Assembly (NCBI RefSeq): GCF_016801865.2
Contig: NC_068939.1
Location: 39,718,747-39,782,746 of the forward strand
Direction of reading: 5' to 3'
Length of the DNA: 64,000 nucleotides
DNA from: Culex pipiens pallens
Taxonomy: Eukaryota > Arthropoda > Insecta > Diptera > Culicidae
In this document: one piece after another, positions 25,800 to 38,802 of the stretch
Position numbering within the stretch: the first letter of the stretch is position 1
How the letters are laid out: the number at the start of each line of letters is the position of its first letter
The notes under the pieces: generated by a model
Database searches by the model: none
Seen by the model: the letters and a program-made list of their open reading frames with translations, nothing else
Told to the model about the DNA's origin: nothing
Position numbers and translations under genes: made by a program

Positions 25800-26840
25800 T
25801 TTAATAAGTGTGCATGTTTGACCACCCTTGAAAACAGTATTTGTGAAGAGCTGAGAAAATTTTCTTTATTTTGCGTTTTTAAACTTTGTTTATGCGACCC
25901 TTAGTTGCTAAGATATTGCCATGCAAAGATTTAAAAATACAAAAAAATGTTTTTTAGTCTCACTCAAACAACTCTCGTTTTTCTTAAGTCGATATATCAA
26001 CCCACTTTTTTCTATCGTCGATATCTCAACAACTAATGGTCCGATTTGCAATGTTGAAATATGAATCATTCGTGAAATTTTCAGATCTTTTCGAAAACAA
26101 TATTTTCAAAATTTTCAAATCAAGACTAACATTTTAAAAGGGCGTTATACTAAATGTTTGGCCCTTTTAAAATGTAAGCCTTGATTTGAATATCACGAAC
26201 GTTTCATATTTTAACATTGTAAATCGAACCATTAGTTGTTGAGATATCGACGATAGCATAAGTGGGTTGTTTGGGTGAGACTTAGAAAACATCAATTTTC
26301 CTGTTTTAAACCTTTGAGGATAAAAATATTTTTTTTTTCTAAAGTGGGCAAACATGTGCACTAATTTAAAAAAGTTAAAAACTGCGACCATTTTCAAAAA
26401 AGTTACCTAAAAATTGCTATAACTTGAAAACGGTGCATCTTACCAAAATTTTACTGTAGTGATTCAGAAATTCATAACTCGGTCAAAGATTTTTTTTGTA
26501 AATTTCTGAAAAGTTGGTATTTAATGTCCTCTAAAACATTTCAAAAAATAAAAAAAAAATAAAAAAAAAGAGTTGTTTAGCAAATCAAGTTTTAGTGACA
26601 AAAAGTGAAATTATTTTTTTTTTATTTTTAACCGTGCATCATTTTTTCAGTGTTGTCCTTATTCATACCTACAATTTTGCCGAAGACACCAATTCGATCA
26701 AAAAATTCCTTCAAAAGATACAGATTTTTGAATTTTCGTATATCATTTTTGTATGGACAGCTGCCGAATTTGTATGAAAAAATATATGAATCAACTACTA
26801 ATGCAAAACGTAAAAGTATAACTTTTCGATACAAGTGATA
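25800..26840. repeat. foldback family G fragments
   Basis: Diverged arm pieces: 25810-26150, an inverted piece 26155-26420, and a terminal block 26640-26790 with TTGCCGAAGACACCAATTCG. Confidence 0.55.
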
Positions 26841-26849
26841 AAGGAGATG

Positions 26850-29000
26850 GTTAAAAATTCTGTAATGTACTATAATTTTTGGTGATAAAAAGTATACTGG
26901 GTTTGTAAGTATTTTTTTTTCTTCATATTTTGAGTAATTTTTTTAGGTTCAAATGTTGATTCAGTTTTTATGTTTTTTAGTTAAAATATATATTTTTTTT
27001 AATTATTGATTCAAAATAATTTAGCAACACATTTGTCTTCTGAGCAAAAAGCTGTTATTTGAACAAACCATACTAACGCAAGGCATTCAACTTAGTTATT
27101 GCTCTACAGGAATGCACTCTAACTAGGAAGGAAATTGAAACTTGTTCATCTGCTACTAACTTGTTTGAGTGTGTGTGTGTGTGTACATTGCGAGGAAAAT
27201 TAATTTTCTCCTCGTCGCAGGCTTATTACGTCGTTAGTGGTTGTGGTCAGTTATAACAGAGTCCCGGCACATACACATTCACACTTAGGGGACGTTTGAT
27301 GTTTTCAAATGGTCACTGCTCAAAGTGATTTGAAAACTTTTTCTTTTGGAATATCCATCAAGAATTAATTGTATTGGAAATAGAGAACTTTTGAAAAAAT
27401 AACTTAAAGGTAACTTTAAATGAAATGTTTAAGTAAAAATATTGCATTTTGAAATGGAAATCATCGTCACATTCCCAATAAAGATCCACAAAACTTCTGT
27501 CCTTTCAAAGTGACCACCAAAAAGTTTTTTGCGTGATATTTAGTACACCACATCCTGCCTGCCATATTGGCATACTGCTGTGTGTGTGAGTCCATTTCTT
27601 CCATTGTTTGTGGCGGCGGGCAAAGTTTGCCACAGCCCCGGCCACAGAGGTCAGTCTTTATTGGAAAAGTTGGCAACAAAAAGCTGCTGTGCGGTCCCAG
27701 CTGCTGTTGTTTGCCCCCACCCTCAGTCAATACACATACACAAAGAAGTGCAAAAAGTTTGTGGTTGTGTGCAAGTCTATTGTTCCAGCGGGTCCTGTCA
27801 ATTTGAGCCAATAGTATGGTATATTGAGTCTTTTATGGTGTACGGCTAACAAAAGGGGACGGGGAGCGCAAAGTTGAAAAGGACAACAGAAGAAACACAA
27901 AAAAATGGAAAACAAATATCAACTTTGTGATGAAGGAAAAGACAAAAGATTTTGCTTCTGCTGGCAGAAAAAAAGTTAATTATGTCTAGCTTATAAGTTA
28001 AATCGTTTTTTTTCACACCATGAATCAACTTCAACATAACCTTAAACATTCTGAAAGCTCACAATGTCCTCAAACCCACAACGCAACAAGTGAATCAGTA
28101 ACATAACCTCAAACCATCACCACAACAGCACGCCGTCGAGGCTTTATTGAATTGAGTGTTGGAGCTGGAGATTAGATTTATTCGCGACAATCAGCATTCC
28201 CCACATCGGGGTCTGCGCTGGACCGCTGAATGCAAAAAGTCGGAGGAAGGCGCAAGACCTACGGGGATCTATTTATATCCCACTCGTTGGTGAAGCCATG
28301 GTGAATAATTCATGATACGATGTGGACAGAACGACCTGCTGACGCAGTTGATAACCAGGCCTCTAACATCAAAAGTAGGGATAATGCTGAGTACATAGAC
28401 TGTAGGAAGGTGCTATTCATGGAAGATATTTTTCATTGAAAACCTCTAAGAATACCGTTCGTTCTCGATGGAATGAACTTTAATAGAAATATCCTATTTT
28501 CGAGTTAAGCCAGCAATTTCTCCTAATTCAAGGACAATTAATCTGGCCTTTTGCCGGAATTTGTGCTATGATTTACGTAAACCGAGCACGAAAGCTCGTT
28601 CCCGGTTAATCCCTTCGTTAGAGGGGAGAAAGCTTGAACGGTCCTGCGAGCACGTATGCACATCCTGACGAAGATTTACCTTTGGACAAATGAACTGTAC
28701 TGATGTTGAGCGGGTAGTGTTCAGCGTGGAGCTGAAAGATGACAAATTAGATGAAAATACGAATTGTGTGACGAGATTTGCCCCAGGATCAGGGAAGCTC
28801 AGTCGTCGATCCAGGTTCAGGACGAGGGCGATGTCGGGTAGCCGTAGCGTGTTATGCGTCAATCAAACGAGGGATTACGTACACTAGCGGATCGGGGATT
28901 AGTTTGATAGGCAGAGGGATGATGGGAACGGGATGCTGGGCTGATGTGATTCGATAGAGTTGTTTCGCTCATGTGTCGAGGTTGAGTTCAGTTGTCAACG
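26850..29000. other. unique non-coding stretch
   Basis: Non-repetitive with a (GT)n run at 27169-27184 and GC-richer parts at 27540-27850 and 28130-28990. Short frames on both strands, none recognisable. Possible regulatory or old transposon sequence. Confidence 0.4.
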
Positions 29001-29189
29001 CATTTGTAACTTTAAATGGTGGGTTATTCTACGCCAACTTACACAAAATATTCTTCGATGTGCGTGAAATTTTAACTAAAAGGGGTAGTTTCTGTCCCTG
29101 ATCAAGAATCCGAGCTGGGTAATTCTCTACCAACTCACACGAAATCGGGAAAAGTTGCCCCGACCCCTCTTCGATTTGCGTGAAACTTT

Positions 29190-30407
29190 GTCCTAAGGGG
29201 TAACTTTTGTCCCTGATCACGAAACCGAGGTCCGTTTTTTGATATCTCGTGACGGAGGGGCGGTACGACCCCTTCCATTTTTTAACATGGGAAAACAGAG
29301 GTGTTTTTTCAATAATTTGCAGCCTGAAACGGTGATGAGATAGAAATTTGGTGTCAAAGGATCTTTTATGTAAAATTAGACGCCCGATTTGATGGCGTAC
29401 TCAGAATTCCGAAAAAACGTATTTTCATCGAAAAAAACACTAAAAAAGTTTTAAAAATTCTCCCATTTTCCGTTACTCGACTGTAAAATTTTTTGGAACA
29501 TGTCATTTTAAGGGAAATTTAATGTACTTTTCGAATCTTCATTGACCCAGAAGGGTCATTTTTTTCATTTAGAACAAAATTTTTCATTTTAAAATTTCGC
29601 GTTTTTTCTAACTTTGCAGGGTTATTTTTTAAAGTGTAACATTGTTCTACAAAGTTGTAGAGCAGACAATTACAAAAATTTTAATATACAGACATAAGGG
29701 GTTTGCTTTTAAACATCACGAGTTATCGCGATTTTACAAAAAAAAAAGTTTTGAAAAAGTTACTTTTTGTGTTTCTCTTTGTTTCGTCGTCCGTGTCTTT
29801 CGCGGGTGACCATGAACGGCCATGATCGATGACGACCAACATTTTCAAAACTTTTTTTTCGTAAAATCGCAATAACTGTTGATGTTTTTAAGCAAGCCCC
29901 TTATGTCTGTATATTACAATTTTTGTAATTGTCTGCTCTACAACTTTGTAGAACATTGTTACACTCTAACAAAAACCCTGCAAAGTAATAAAAAACACGA
30001 AATCTTAAAATGAAAAATTTTGTTCTAAATGAAAAAATGACCCATCAGGGTCAATGAAGATTCGAAAAGAACATTAAATTTCCCATAAAATGACATGTTC
30101 CAAAAAATTTTACAGACGAGTAACGGAAAATGGGAGAATTTTTAAAACTTTTTTAGTGTTTTTTTCGATGAAAAATAGGTTTTATCGGAATTCTGAGTAC
30201 GCCATCAAATCGGGCGTCTAATTTTACATAAAAGATCCTTTGACACCAAATTTCTATGTCATCACCGTTTCAGGCTGCAAATTATTGAAAAAACACCTCT
30301 GTTTTCCCATGTTAAAAAATGGAAGGGGTCGTACCGCCCCTCCGTCACGAGATATCAAAAAACGGACCTCGGGTTCGTTATTAGGGGCAAAACTTACCCC
30401 TTCGGAC
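29190..30407. mobile_element. foldback element H2 with ~570-bp arms
   Basis: 29190-29757 pairs with 29840-30407; for example GGAGGGGCGGTACGACC (29254-29270) and its exact complement (30327-30343). The ~80-bp loop is GC-richer. The left terminus exists in an extra partial copy at 29020-29190. No ORF. Confidence 0.7.
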
Positions 30408-30812
30408 CTTCCATTTGCATCGTTGCTTGGAGGGCACGCCGACGGGTCTATTATGAAAGTCCTTCTCATGGCAACGTAGCTCGGGAGGCATCGAAAAGCC
30501 AATAACTAATCCCGTGATGTTTGAAAGATATGCTGAGGATTCAATGGCCTCAGGCGGTGTCAACAAGTATATAGCGATAAACTATGTGCTTGATGAGTCT
30601 GCAACTTCAACTATCAGACTAACATTCCTCCCTTTTGTTGAACTGCTGGCTTCTTGGGAGGGCGCCGTTATTGACATATAACGTAGAGATCTTCAGAGAA
30701 CAATGGTTGGCTCCCTGTGGTCATATCTGATTCATTGTTTAACTCAGCTGATTTGTCAATAATGGAGTTGCAGCTCATTGGCAGGCAACCATGCTTATGC
30801 TCAATCCGAATA
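30405..30812 (+). mobile_element. stem-loop retroposon, copy 2 (truncated)
   Basis: Reverse complement of the element at 99-962. Two CTTCC/GGAGG-type stem-loop units lie near 30393-30500, followed by the shared body and a degenerate ATGCTTATGCTC tail at about 30810. Its 5' edge abuts the right arm of the 29.2-30.4 kb foldback. Confidence 0.6.
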
Positions 30813-31021
30813 TTTTTATTTTCAAAATTATTTATATGGGACCATCCACAAATCACGTTTTGGAATCTCAGACCTCCCCCTTCACTCCTTTCCCCCTCGT
30901 GAACAATTTTCATATAGAACAAATATTGTTTTTGTATGGAGCGTGGACAATCACCGCTCCCCCCTCCCCCCTTCCTCTAAGTTTTCCAATGTGGTTAATG
31001 GATGGTCCCTATGTTTTAGAG

Positions 31022-31110
31022 CAGGGGTGCCCAACCTTTTGGCCCTGCGGGCCAGATCTGATTTTTCTGATGAAATGGCGGGCCGGAACTAATGTTTGAC
31101 AAAAGTTGAA
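31022..31110 (+). repeat. hAT-like terminus
   Basis: CAGGGGTGCCCAACCTTTTG followed by GCCCTGCGGGCC resembles hAT-superfamily ends recalled from other animals. A matching right end was not found. Confidence 0.35.
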
Positions 31111-31182
31111 AAAGAAGACAATATTTTTTCATAATATAATTTTGAAAAGGTTCTTTTAAACTAAACAAATCAATAAACTAGT

Positions 31183-31465
31183 ATAAGGCTTTCTAGTCAG
31201 AAATTTACCAACACATTCAAAGTATGTTTACATGACAGCTGGACGTTTGTTTGCATCAGGTTTCCTATCTCTTTCTACCAAAAGTTTTTTGTCAGGCGAC
31301 TTCTAGCTGTTTTTTTTTGACTGACTGCTCGATATGTCAGCCAATATACTTCGCAGGGCTGTGACAGCTACAGCTCGATCATTGTTTGCATCAGGACATT
31401 GTGACGAGGAGTTCGTAATTTTTGAGTTAAATTATATTTTTTTCACTGGGCCTAGAAAGCCTTAT
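31183..31465. mobile_element. possible MITE with 14-bp TIRs
   Basis: ATAAGGCTTTCTAG (31183-31196) and its exact complement (31452-31465) bound 283 bp containing two copies of GTTTGCATCAGG. The target duplication is unclear. Confidence 0.45.
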
Positions 31466-31479
31466 TGCAAATAAGATTC

Positions 31480-32400
31480 TTAGTTTTAGGAAAAAAAAAA
31501 TATCTGTAAAAAATGTGTATTATCATCATTGATTATAAAAAATATCAAAAATTCATTGGTCGTTGCAAATTTTTCAAAAGCTTAATTTCTCCAACACAAC
31601 AAGATATTTCAAAAATCAATGAGGCATTATAAAATTTATTAAAACTAAATTTGGATTAATCACCTTACAAACAAAAACTCTTTTTACGATGTTGTTCAAA
31701 TTTATAACAAAATATTTCAAAATGGTTTTAAAAATGTTGAAAAATGTATATTGAACAGTTTAAAATTCGTTACTTCTCAAATTTCAGTAATCTATTGAAA
31801 TTTATGAAAAAAATAAAGTTTTGTTCCCTAATTTATTGACTCATTTTGATATGTGTTTTGTTCATAAATGAAAAAAATATTTGCAGTTATCTTTCTTTTC
31901 AGTATGAATTATTTGCTTTTTAACGGTTGTTCTCAAAAATTCCAATATTTTTTGCTTACTCATTTATCAAAAAATAAATTTGAATCATGTTCTTCAAAAC
32001 AGAAATGCATCAATTTGTAGTAAAGAGAGTAAAAACTGAAAGAAGTTTTAATTTAGTGTCTTTTTATACATTTTTTGACAATAAATCTATATTTCAACGA
32101 ATTGGATAATTTAGTTTTCCTGTGCCATTTTTCAGTTTAATATTTAATATAAAAATGATAAGAATTAATTCAACACTTAGTATAAAAATGATAAGAATTA
32201 ATTTCAATTATAAAGAATGTTAGATTTTGAAAAACAAAAAACTAAATTCAAATAAATGTTGGAACAGCAACATTTTATTGCAAAAGCAAAAAAAAAAAAC
32301 AAGCATAATGTTTCTTATTTAATTTTATTTCAATAATTTTATTTTTTTTTTGTTTTCCTCAGCTGTTAGACACGTGGCGTCGCGGTGTTCATCAAGCATT
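31480..32400. other. AT-rich stretch, nothing recognised
   Basis: Homopolymer-rich sequence without coding frames or clear element ends. A short AAAATGATAAGAATTAAT duplication occurs at about 32153 and 32187. Confidence 0.5.
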
Positions 32401-32467
32401 CATAGCATGCTAAGGAAAATTTGATGCTTTTCTGGGGAAAACCGTTGGTTCCGAAAACTCCGGATGT

Positions 32468-33610
32468 GTGACCTCACTGAATAGGCCGCAACGATATGTG
32501 AAAAACAACAACGGCTTGTGAGCACTCACTGAATAGGCCCTACCAGCTTGTGACCTCACTGAATAGGCCGCAACGATATGTGAAAAACAACAACGGCTTG
32601 TGAGCACTCACTGAATAGGCCCTACCGGCTTGTGACCTCACTGAATAGGCCGCAACGATTTGTGAAAAACAGCAACGGCTTGTGAGCACTCACTGAATAG
32701 ACCTTTCCGGTTTGTGACCTCACTGAATAGGCCGCAACGATATGTGAAAAACAACAACGGCTTGTGAGCACTCACTGAATAGGCCCTACCAGCTTGTGAC
32801 CTCACTGAATAGGCCGCAACGATATGTGAAAAACAACAACGGCTTGTGAGCACTCACTGAATAGGCCCTACCGGCTTGTGACCTCACTGAATAGGCCGCA
32901 ACGATTTGTGAAAAACAGCAACGGCTTGTGAGCACTCACTGAATAGACCTTTCCGGTTTGTGACCTCACTGAATAGGCCGCAACGATATGTGAAAAACAA
33001 CAACGGCTTGTGAGCACTCACTGAATAGGCCCTACCAGCTTGTGACCTCACTGAATAGGCCGCAACGATATGTGAAAAACAACAACGGCTTGTGAGCACT
33101 CACTGAATAGGCCCTACCGGCTTGTGACCTCACTGAATAGGCCATAACGATTTGTAAAAAACATCAACGGCTTGTGAGCACTCACTGAATAGGCCCTACC
33201 GGCTTGTGACCTCACTGAATAGGCCACAACGATTTGTGAAAAACAACAACGGCTTGTGAGCACTCACTGAATAGGCCCTACCGGCTTGTGACCTCACTGA
33301 ATAGGCCGCAACGATTTGTAAAAAACAGCACGGCTTGTGAGCACTCACTGAATAGGCCCTACCGGCTTGTGACCTCACTGAATAGGCCACAACGATTTGT
33401 GAAAAAACAACAATGGCTTGTGAGCATTCACTGAATAGACCCTTCCGGTTTGGGACCTCACTGAATAGGTCGCAGCGGTTTGTGAAAAACAACAACGGCT
33501 TGTGAGCACTCACTGAATAGGCCCTACCGGCTTGTGACCTCAGTGAATAGGCCGCAACGATTTGTAAAAAAACAGCAACGGCTAGTGAACATTCACTGAG
33601 GGCCTATCTG
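32468..33610. repeat. 82-bp minisatellite with 246-bp higher-order repeat
   Basis: Fourteen tandem units beginning GTGACCTCACTGAATAGGCC, spaced 82 bp (32468, 32550, 32632, 32714 ...), then decaying. Each unit holds two CACTGAATAGGCC half-units. Variants run A-B-C, A-B-C, A-B, and the 246-bp triplet at 32468-32713 appears identical to 32714-32959. Long minus-strand frames here are a by-product of the period being a multiple of three. Confidence 0.95.
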
Positions 33611-33922
33611 GCTCGAGAACATGCTGAAGGGCCGAAATCAACAAGGGCTTACGAAAAGTCGCTGAAAATCTGGGATTGAAAGGAATTGCTGAGGAGCCAA
33701 GATGGTTTTGGCTTGAGGAAACCTGCTGGAAGTTTTAATTTGGTGGTAACGTTTTAATATATGAGATCTTAAAGAACAAACAAAACGGGAAGTGTAAATA
33801 GAAGAAAGAATAACATAAATCATTGAAAAAGGGGTAACAAGTAATGTTTGGCGAATCTAAAGCTTGAAGGAGGAGTGTATCTAGTCTTCAGGAAATGTGT
33901 GTCAAAATGAGAAGCAAGAGCC

Positions 33923-34182
33923 GGGACCGTCGGATGGGAAAGTAATTGTTGGCCCCGACCTAGCCTAGAGGTTGGTTCGTTAGCTCAGTTCAGGTAGTCG
34001 TCTCCCTGGAAAAAAGGCCTGCTAGTTGAACTCGCAATTCAGAGGTCGGCAGTTTAAATCCCGGGTGGAGGAAAACTTAAGTGTAAAAAGAAGTTTGGAT
34101 TGCGCACACCTAGTTTCGAGTAGGAATCTCGCAATAGAGAACACCAAGGTAATGGTGTAGAACGAACAATTTGATTTTTTTT
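33923..34182 (+). mobile_element. SINE with two tRNA-like regions, copy 2 (5'-truncated)
   Basis: Retains the spacer, a decayed second tRNA-like region (AGTTTAAATCCCGGGTGG) and the 3' body with GAGTAGGAATCTCGCAATAG. The first tRNA-like unit is missing. Confidence 0.65.
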
Positions 34183-34189
34183 AATGAGA

Positions 34190-35940
34190 GGCACCAGAGT
34201 TGCTGTACTTTTTTTCTGGAGAAGGGGGGAGATGTGTGGGCCCATATAGCGCCCCCCTGTCAGTGAGCCCCAATATGTGTGCACAGACATCAGCCCCCTG
34301 GAATACGCATGTCAACACACACAGCCGTCAGTGCGCGGGTCCAGCCTTCTCAGTTCCTGGGTGGCAGTCAAACGGTCTGGCCGCATCTCGGCCACGTCCG
34401 GAATCCCGGCACGTGGGTAACACAGTCTCCACAGGATGTATTGCCGTTGAGCTCGATGGGGGTTGACCGAATCGACCTGGTCTCTTCGGAAAAATTGTTC
34501 TCCAGACGATTCCGCTCATTTCTGGCAATCCTAGAAGTTTCTACATGCTTTCCCCAGGCCTGTAGGAGCGAATGAACGAAAATTCAAAATTTCCCATAGT
34601 AATTTCCATGTAAACTTGAACCCGCTTGAGACAAGCCAGTTTTCAATCAAATGAGCTGAAATTTTGTGTGAGAGTCCCTTTGGGTATGCCCTACAAGGGG
34701 AACCACACCAGAACTTGATCTGAGAACTTTTCAAAATCCGTACCCACCCTAATAGGGAAAGCGTGACAAAGGGGTGGAGGGGTAAATTTTGGCAGATTTT
34801 AGCGTGACGTACTTTATGGATTAAGCCTAGGTAAAAACCATAACAATATTCATATCAGGATAAATTAATACATAATTAATTTCGCATTATTTTAAGCGAA
34901 ATAATTATAATTAACCAGCAAAGTGTTCATGGTAAAATGAAACATGAAACCATAATTCCAATCGAACCCCCCATAAAAGTCTATTTTAACATCGCCAATA
35001 AGTGAAGCCACTGATTCAATTCGTGGGTTTTCCCCCCCAACCACACCAAAGAGCGATCGTGTACTTTTTTTTTCAAATTAATTTTCCACCCTGACCATGG
35101 CTGGAGGCAATTTTCCGCTCAGAATTTCCACGAAAAGTGAAAAACCACACCAGCACTAATAAGATTGCATCGCGGAGCTCTGATGCGCACCAACTGGTGG
35201 GTGAGTTTTTCTCCCCCTCCCTGAGCAGGAGATGCAACAGGTTCTGCGGAAAATTGTTGAAAGTGGAAGAAAGAGCAAGACATAAAGTGCGCCGACAAAT
35301 GGCATCATATAATTTCTAATCCTGTGCCGAGGAATTGTTGTGTGGTGGGGGTTATTTGTTTGCTCAGTTTGTGGGAAGGGGTTTAACCCTCGAGTGACCA
35401 AAATATTTTTTTATCATTTAAAATTTTATTTGTAAATTTAAATTTAATACAACGAATATTAGAGAAAAAAAGGTTTCCCGACAGCAAAAAATTTTTCATA
35501 GATTGAACCGAGAAAATACTCTCTGATGAATGAAAAAACTGAGTAAATAATTTGCACCTGAAAATTGAGAATATATACCATGGAAGAAATTCTGCACCCC
35601 CAACTAAGCTCCAACAAGACTCTGCCAATTTTCTTTTTTCAATTATGTCCTGCCACCACCACTATCAACAGGTGCGTTCGACCTAAGAATGTATAGAAGT
35701 GTGTGTGTGTGCCTTTGTTGGTGTGATTTGAGGCAACAGGTTGCACTTTCCCTTTGTTGTTATTGTAGGAAAAGGAAAGAAATATGACTGTTTACTTGGG
35801 GTTCCATTTCTCATCAACTTTTTTTTTATTTTTCATTGGCCGCAGTAAGTGGTCTAGTTAGGTGAGAATAGTAAAGTGTGCTTTCATTGAATTGTTTTTC
35901 ACTTTCCACTTGGTTGAGTTGATTACTTTTCTCTTGAGCT
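34190..35940. other. unique stretch, no gene recognised
   Basis: GC-richer 34190-34560 with short frames on both strands. 35110-35210 has acceptor- and donor-like signals (CCGCTCAG; GGGTGAGT) without coding support. Confidence 0.35.
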
Positions 35941-35949
35941 TGTCTGATT

Positions 35950-36251
35950 GGACTTGGACTTGGACTTGGACTTGGACTTGGACTTGGACTTGGACTTGGA
36001 CTTGGACTTGGACTTGGACTTGGACTTGGACTTGGACTTGGACTTGGACTTGGACTTGGACTTGGACTTGGACTTGGACTTGGACTTGGACTTGGACTTG
36101 GACTTGGACTTGGACTTGGACTTGGACTTGGACTTGGACTTGGACTTGGACTTGGACTTGGACTTGGACTTGGACTTGGACTTGGACTTGGACTTGGACT
36201 TGGACTTGGACTTGGACTTGGACTTGGACTTGGACTTGGACTTGGACTTGG
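35950..36251. repeat. (GGACTT)n microsatellite, ~50 perfect units
   Basis: About 300 bp of uninterrupted hexamer. Because six is a multiple of three, several frames are open through it as dipeptide repeats (TW, DL, SP, VQ); none is likely a protein. Confidence 0.97.
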
Positions 36252-36254
36252 GCC

Positions 36255-37960
36255 CATTCGAAACTTTTAACTACAATGTCAACTTCACCCTGGCGAAACA
36301 AAGTTTCGAACTCACGTTTTGCCGGCAACTATTTTTCATCGCAAATTGATTCTGATTGTGCGGTCGATTGGCTGACTACTGTTGAGAAGGAGTAAGTTTT
36401 CGCCACTTGCCGAGTCAGCTGTTGGGTGTAGTTTGAATGGATTTTGTAGGGATGTTTATAAAAAATGATAAAATTTGTATTATTAGAAGAAAGGCAAATT
36501 TAATTCTAATAAAGACAGCTAAAATTTGAACAACAACTTTAAGACATCCCTACAACCAACCTGCACTTAGTATTGGCAACAAACAAAAGTTTATATCGAC
36601 ACAGGAAACGGAGAATCAAGTCGAGAGAAACTTTTCCGTTTCCTGTTCGATACTCTTTCTTCGTAAACAGCAGCAAATAATGATGCCGGGTTAAAAATAA
36701 ACTAAATTTATGTGCATTGCAATGCTGCAATATTAAACTCGTTCCAGTTCTCAACTGGAGGGGGTCATTTAATTTGTATCGACATCATTTTAATTTTAAA
36801 ATTGAATTTTCCACCTCTATTGTGCAACTCACTGGAAACCACCAGAAGCAATTAAACTTGACTAGAACCAGCCACGACAACATCACCCAACCCTGCTTGG
36901 CGCCCGACCAGCAAAGCAATTAAGTCATTAAACGTTGTTTTAAGAGTTAAAATCGCTGGCGCTGAGATGTGAACATTATCTGCGCGTTCCCCTTTTGCAC
37001 TATACGAAGTGGGCACGTGCCACCCACCACGTACCAGCCTGTGGAGGGTGGTTGACAGTGAATTTTCTCATTTTCTCGTGGGTGGGATGTCTCTTTTGAA
37101 AGTACGCTTCAATGAATGTATTCTTCAATGAGGGGATAATTGCTTGCTTTTCAATTCAGATTTTTTTTTAATTCATAGAAAACCAAATTGGAGAAATGGA
37201 GTCATAATTTGATCATTTTTTTGTAAGTTTGTGTTAAATTTATATTACCTCACAAACCAAGGCCGATGATAATTTTATTACAAATTTTGCACTCTCCTCC
37301 TCCACAAATTTCAAATTCAAATAAAAAACAGAAAGCAAAAAAATCTATAAAATTACATTAACCAATAAAATGCGTACAATCAATTAAACCCTCTACTGTC
37401 CAAATTTTTTTTCGAAATTTTTTTTTCCAGTGTTCAGGAGGTCATTTTGAGCAACTTTTCAATTTTTTACATTTTCTGCTATAGAATGGCACCATCATCA
37501 TTTTAATTGCAAAAAATGCGTAGAGACATAGTCTGAGATACAACAAAAACTACTGCATACTTCTTTTCACTGGAAATATAGGAACTGTTGATTAAAAAAA
37601 AACAGCCAGAGTTGACCCCTGAAAAAAAGACATTTTTAAAAACATTGGCAAAGTCCCATAAAACAAGTTATACTGGAGGTACCCTTTAATTTTCTAAAAT
37701 TTTAAGAGTTCTTCTTTCCAATGCTTTTAAAAAATCGCAAATTGGTTGAAAAATGTATTTTTGGCGGGGTCAGGTTGTAGAGGGTTTAGCTATTGAAAAA
37801 ATATTGTATGACGTTCATTTGAGCATTTTAAATAAAATATGGCACTTTTTGGCTTTTTAACAAGTTTTGAATTGTGGACCACAGATCTGAAAAAAGACGT
37901 GATTCATCAATATTTTGTAAATTTTAATCGGCAGTACTATTGTGTCAATGTATAAATCAT
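36255..37960. other. unique non-coding stretch
   Basis: No recognisable gene or complete element. A donor-like GAGTAAGTTTTC lies near 36390. Confidence 0.35.
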
Positions 37961-38330
37961 TTTGTGATTACGCTTGTTTTAAAATAACTCAAAGCAAATC
38001 AAAAAGAACTTTTAATAAAATTTTGAAAAGTTTAAAAAGTTTGATAACTTAAATTAAGAAAATGTTGATGAAGAGCATTATTTTAATCTTCTCAAATTTT
38101 CATGATTTTTTCAATGAACGTAATTTTGAATTGGATAACGGACTGCATTTTCGGATTCGTTGGATAATTTTCCACCAGGAGAATGTAAAATAACTTGGTT
38201 ATTAATAAATATTGTGTGAAGGGTGAAGGTAATCCGTGATTTTCTTGCCGCGAAATTTAAAATATTAGATTGTAAATCACTTCTCAATGCGTTTAAACTT
38301 AAATTTTCCACTCAAATAATGCACAAAATT
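37960..38330 (+). repeat. TIR element A interior, diverged fragment
   Basis: Resembles 14960-15240 (AAGAAAATGTTGATGAA, TTTTCGGATTCGTTGGA, AATTTTCCACCAGGAGAA). A second piece like 15195-15320 lies at 39590-39725, just after the 784-bp duplicated block. Confidence 0.5.
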
Positions 38331-38802
38331 TTCAACAATTATTTTGGATGCAGTTTCTTATAAAAAAAACTCTTGATTAATATTTGATATTACATTTCCA
38401 CAAAAATTTCTTTTTTCCACACAATTCCGAATAAATTGTAAAATTATATTATTTAACACTGCAAAAAAGAAAACTAAACTTTTTTATTTATCAATATCTT
38501 TGTAAAGTTGATTCAAATTACGATGAAATAGTTGCAAATTTGCAAAGCATTTTGAAATGTATTTTATGTAATTTTCTGAAATCTCAAAAAAAAAATAGCT
38601 GAAGCATAAATTCAAGTGACGGTTAGTCTATATCTATTTAATTGTTTAAAAAAAATGTGTTGGGGGGTATTATTTTGTATCTTGAACTAATGCTTTTCAG
38701 ACACTTTTCGGATTATAATGATGTCACTAGTGTACCGCGGAATTCCGATTTTTTGCCGTTCTAGTTATGTCCATTATTTCTAGTTATGTGATTTGAAACA
38801 TA

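Noticed and set aside
30800..31100. Overlapping + strand frames of ~100 codons
   Set aside because: They cross a retroposon tail and a hAT-like terminus, and have no protein-like motif.
32410..33513. Repeated minus-strand frames with identical peptides
   Set aside because: They arise because the 246-bp higher-order repeat is a multiple of three; there is no other sign of coding.
35121..35205. Possible internal exon between CCGCTCAG and GGGTGAGT
   Set aside because: The polypyrimidine tract is weak and the interval has no coding or repeat support.
35826..36395. Long open frames with SP, VQ, TW and DL dipeptide repeats
   Set aside because: They are read-through of the (GGACTT)n microsatellite; a hexamer leaves frames open by arithmetic.
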